Shown here in pieces: positions 4,824 to 7,022 of a DNA stretch of 7,022 bases. Each line of letters starts with the position of its first letter. The first letter of the stretch is position 1. A model generated the notes under the pieces. That model searched no databases, was not told where the DNA came from, and saw nothing but the letters and a program-made list of their open reading frames with translations. Made by a program: the position numbers and the translations under genes. Location of the stretch: contig JAIRLZ010000146.1 in assembly GCA_031259035.1 (NCBI GenBank), positions 1-7,022 of the forward strand, written 5' to 3'. The DNA comes from Treponema sp. (GTDB taxonomy: Bacteria; Spirochaetota; Spirochaetia; Treponematales; Breznakiellaceae).

Positions 4824-6205
4824 TATTGCGCCTTGCTTATGACGTCTTCTATGGCGCCCGCCATGAAGAACGCCTGCTCCGGCAGCGCGTCGCACTCGCC
4901 GTCAAGGATCATTTTGAAGCCGCGGACAGTTTCCTTGAGCGGCACATAGCGTCCCTGAATGCCGGTGAACTTCTCGCCCACAAAGAAGGGCTGGCTGAAG
5001 AACCGCTGCACCTTGCGGGCGCGGGAGACGATGAGTTTGTCCTCCGCGGAAAGCTCGTCCATGCCCAGAATGGCGATGATGTCCTGCAATTCCTTGTACC
5101 GCTGGAGAATCTGCTGAACGCGCCGCGCCGTGTTATAATGCTCATCGCCAACGGTCAACGGCTCCAGTATGCGGGATGTCGAGGCGAGCGGATCGACCGC
5201 CGGATAGATGCCCAGTTCGACGATGTTCCGCGAAAGTACGGTGGTGGCGTCAAGATGGGCGAAGGTGGTCGCGGGCGCCGGATCCGTGAGGTCATCGGCG
5301 GGTACGTACACCGCCTGGACGCTGGTGATGGAGCCGCGGGAGGTGCTGGCGATGCGCTCCTGCAACGCGCCCATCTCGTTGGCAAGGGTTGGTTGATAGC
5401 CCACCGCGCTCGGTATGCGCCCCAACAAGGCGGAAACCTCGGCGCCCGCCTGAATGAAGCGGAAAATATTGTCAATGAAGAGCAGCACGTCCTGCCCGCC
5501 CTGATCACGGAAATGCTCCGCCATCGTGAGACCCGCAAGCGCCACGCGCATACGCGCGCCGGGCGGCTCATTCATCTGACCGAACACAAGGGCGGTTTTA
5601 GCGGCCACGCCCGACTCGTTCATATCTTTCCAGAGGTCCGCGCCCTCACGGGAACGCTCGCCCACGCCGGAAAACACCGAATACCCGGAGTGTTCGGTGG
5701 CTATGTTCCGTATCAGTTCCATGATGACAACGGTCTTGCCGACGCCTGCGCCGCCGAACAGCCCGATCTTGCCGCCTTTCGCATAGGGCGCAATCAAGTC
5801 GATCACCTTGATGCCGGTTTCAAGAATCTCGGTCGCCGGCTTCTGCTCCTCAAAACAGGGCGCGGCGCGGTGTATCGAAGCGTACTCTTTGGCGGCGAAA
5901 TCCCCTTTGTCATCAATAGGATCGCCGGTTACGTTGAACATCCGTCCAAGCGCATCTTCTCCGACCGGTACGCATATAGGACCCCCTGAGTCTACAACTT
6001 CAAGCCCGCGGGCAAGCCCTTCGGTCGCGGACATTGCCACACAACGCACGCGGTTGTCGCCGATGTGCTGCAACACTTCCAGCGTCATCTTCCGCCCCGC
6101 GACCGCGACTTCCAAGGCGTTCAGAATCGCCGGAACTTCTCCTTGTTCAAAACGCGCGTCAACCACCGGTCCCATAACCTGTGTGATGTGTCCTCTATGT
6201 GCCAT
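4823..6205 (-). CDS. atpD: F-type ATP synthase beta subunit (catalytic)
   Basis: The 460-residue beta subunit carries the catalytic nucleotide sites of F1. The P-loop GGAGVGKT is at 151-158. GERSREG at 182-188 contains the catalytic Glu183. Walker B LLFID ends at Asp245, and the alpha/beta family signature PAVDPLASTS is at 335-344. The DELSAEDK segment, which contacts gamma and corresponds to the DELSEED loop, lies in the C-terminal helical domain. Length and every key residue are normal, so it should be functional. AAGGAAA lies about 5 bases before the ATG, and an 18-base gap separates it from atpG. The TAATG overlap with atpC implies translational coupling. The subunit is cytoplasmic, attached to the membrane through F0, whose genes are not in the window. 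Confidence 0.97.
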   Translation of the reverse strand: MAHRGHITQVMGPVVDARFEQGEVPAILNALEVAVAGRKMTLEVLQHIGDNRVRCVAMSATEGLARGLEVVDSGGPICVPVGEDALGRMFNVTGDPIDDKGDFAAKEYASIHRAAPCFEEQKPATEILETGIKVIDLIAPYAKGGKIGLFGGAGVGKTVVIMELIRNIATEHSGYSVFSGVGERSREGADLWKDMNESGVAAKTALVFGQMNEPPGARMRVALAGLTMAEHFRDQGGQDVLLFIDNIFRFIQAGAEVSALLGRIPSAVGYQPTLANEMGALQERIASTSRGSITSVQAVYVPADDLTDPAPATTFAHLDATTVLSRNIVELGIYPAVDPLASTSRILEPLTVGDEHYNTARRVQQILQRYKELQDIIAILGMDELSAEDKLIVSRARKVQRFFSQPFFVGEKFTGIQGRYVPLKETVRGFKMILDGECDALPEQAFFMAGAIEDVISKAQ

Positions 6206-6223
6206 AGTGTTTCCTTTTCCTTA

Positions 6224-7022
6224 TCACGTTAAAGCGTTAGATCCGCCGGTAATTTCCGCCATTTCCTGTGTGACGGCGGCCTGCCGCGCTCTGTTGTAAA
6301 ATATTTGCAGTTTGGCAAGCATGTTTTCCGCGTTTTTGGACGCCTCGTCCATGGCCGCCATACGCGCGTTCTGCTCGCCGGCATAGGATTCAACGAGCGC
6401 CCCGTACACGATTCCCTTCAAATAAACAGGAATCAACGCTTCAAACACGGCCTCTTCCGAAGGAATAAATTCAAATTGAAGCTCCACCCGTTTTTCCCCG
6501 CCGGTTTTCATAATTTCTTCCTGCATTTTTTCAGCGGAAAGGGGAAGCGCCTGCAAGATTTCAGGTTGCAGTTTCACCGCGCTGTACATGTAGGTATACA
6601 CCACGTGAACGCTGTCAAACACGCCCCACAAATACTGCGAAATGAGATAATCCGCGATCACTTTTGCATCGTCAAGGGAGGGAAGCCGGGATTTAAACGA
6701 AAAGCTCTCCAAAACCGGATATTTTGAATTGCTGAAAAACCGCTGGGCGATGGTTCCAATGGTGATGAGAACCGGGTTCTCCAAGCTGCCGCACAGCGCG
6801 TTCACTTGTTTGAATATATTGGCGTTAAACCCGCCGGCAAGCCCTTTGTCGCTTGATATAACCATTACGGCCGCGCGGGACGACGGATTTTTCTTTCTGC
6901 CGAAGAATTCATTGGCGGAGACGTCCACGCAGGAAACAATATCGTACATGGACTTCCGAATTCGGGTGAAATACGGCTTGGTGTCCTCAAGCATACGTCT
7001 TCCCTTCCTCAGCTTTGAAGTT
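6224..7022 (-). CDS. atpG: F-type ATP synthase gamma subunit, N-terminus cut by window edge
   Basis: Gamma is the rotating central shaft of F1. The visible part has the conserved VMVISSDKGLAGGFNANI segment and the C-terminal helix YNRARQAAVTQEMAEITGG, ending SNALT. An ATG at 6994 is not the true start: the frame stays open to the right edge, and its codons read TSKLRKGRRMLEDTKPYF, the usual continuation of the gamma N-terminal helix (family members have A-x-K-L-R-x-A there). About 20-25 residues are probably missing beyond 7022. Gene order gamma-beta-epsilon is standard for bacterial atp operons, so atpA should lie just upstream. No anomaly is seen in the visible part. Confidence 0.93.
   Translation of the reverse strand, partial: TSKLRKGRRMLEDTKPYFTRIRKSMYDIVSCVDVSANEFFGRKKNPSSRAAVMVISSDKGLAGGFNANIFKQVNALCGSLENPVLITIGTIAQRFFSNSKYPVLESFSFKSRLPSLDDAKVIADYLISQYLWGVFDSVHVVYTYMYSAVKLQPEILQALPLSAEKMQEEIMKTGGEKRVELQFEFIPSEEAVFEALIPVYLKGIVYGALVESYAGEQNARMAAMDEASKNAENMLAKLQIFYNRARQAAVTQEMAEITGGSNALT

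Noticed and set aside
4824..4895. Longer atpC start adding 24 residues
   Set aside because: The added residues are Arg/Gly-rich, lie inside atpD and are not part of the epsilon family. The coupled TAATG start fits family length.
4826..5989. A 387-codon open frame on the plus strand
   Set aside because: It is antisense to atpD, whose motifs are unmistakable. Its product is Arg/His/Gly-rich without recognisable domains, as expected from the reverse strand of a GC-rich conserved gene.
6992..6994. ATG at 6994 as the atpG start
   Set aside because: The frame remains open to the window edge, and the codons before the ATG match the conserved gamma N-terminal helix, so the gene is simply cut by the edge.

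Overview
The window looks like chromosomal DNA of a host-associated spirochaete, most likely a Treponema of moderate GC content. This is an inference. It rests on a 14-base G/C tract inside an outer-membrane protein gene (treponemes are known for homopolymer-switched surface proteins), the style of the AraC-type regulator, and the mix of GC-rich genes with AT-rich, hairpin-rich intergenic DNA. No rRNA or other firm taxonomic marker is present.

Layout, left to right. Positions 1-76 hold three stem-loops placed back to back. A short-chain dehydrogenase/reductase gene (114-869, minus) follows. A strong intercistronic hairpin (896-930) separates it from its upstream neighbour, a 532-residue exported beta-barrel-like protein (939-2537, minus) with a C14 tract in its coding strand just after the signal peptide. 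The 379-base intergenic region 2538-2916 holds the ribosome binding site and probable promoter of the porin-like gene, two diverged copies of a 48-base promoter-containing repeat 222 bases apart, and a 48-base palindrome between them. The second repeat copy carries a good sigma70-type promoter and a ribosome binding site for an AraC/XylS-type regulator. That regulator is split between two frames: N-terminal part 2917-3105, remainder 3093-4145.

After the regulator lies a decayed minus-strand fragment resembling the phosphohistidine domain of PTS enzyme I (4159-4296), with its active-site His replaced by Pro. The right third is the distal end of an F-type ATP synthase operon on the minus strand: atpG (cut by the window edge), atpD and atpC, tightly packed, with a TAATG stop/start overlap between the last two. 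The remaining subunits should lie beyond the right edge.

How the parts relate. The ATP synthase genes are ordinary core metabolism. The more unusual part is the left and central region. Both C13 and C15 versions of the porin tract would stop translation within about 20 codons, so slippage could switch this surface protein on and off. The adjacent, divergently transcribed regulator also appears frame-disrupted, at short A6 and C5 runs. I found no tRNA, rRNA, CRISPR array or intact insertion sequence.
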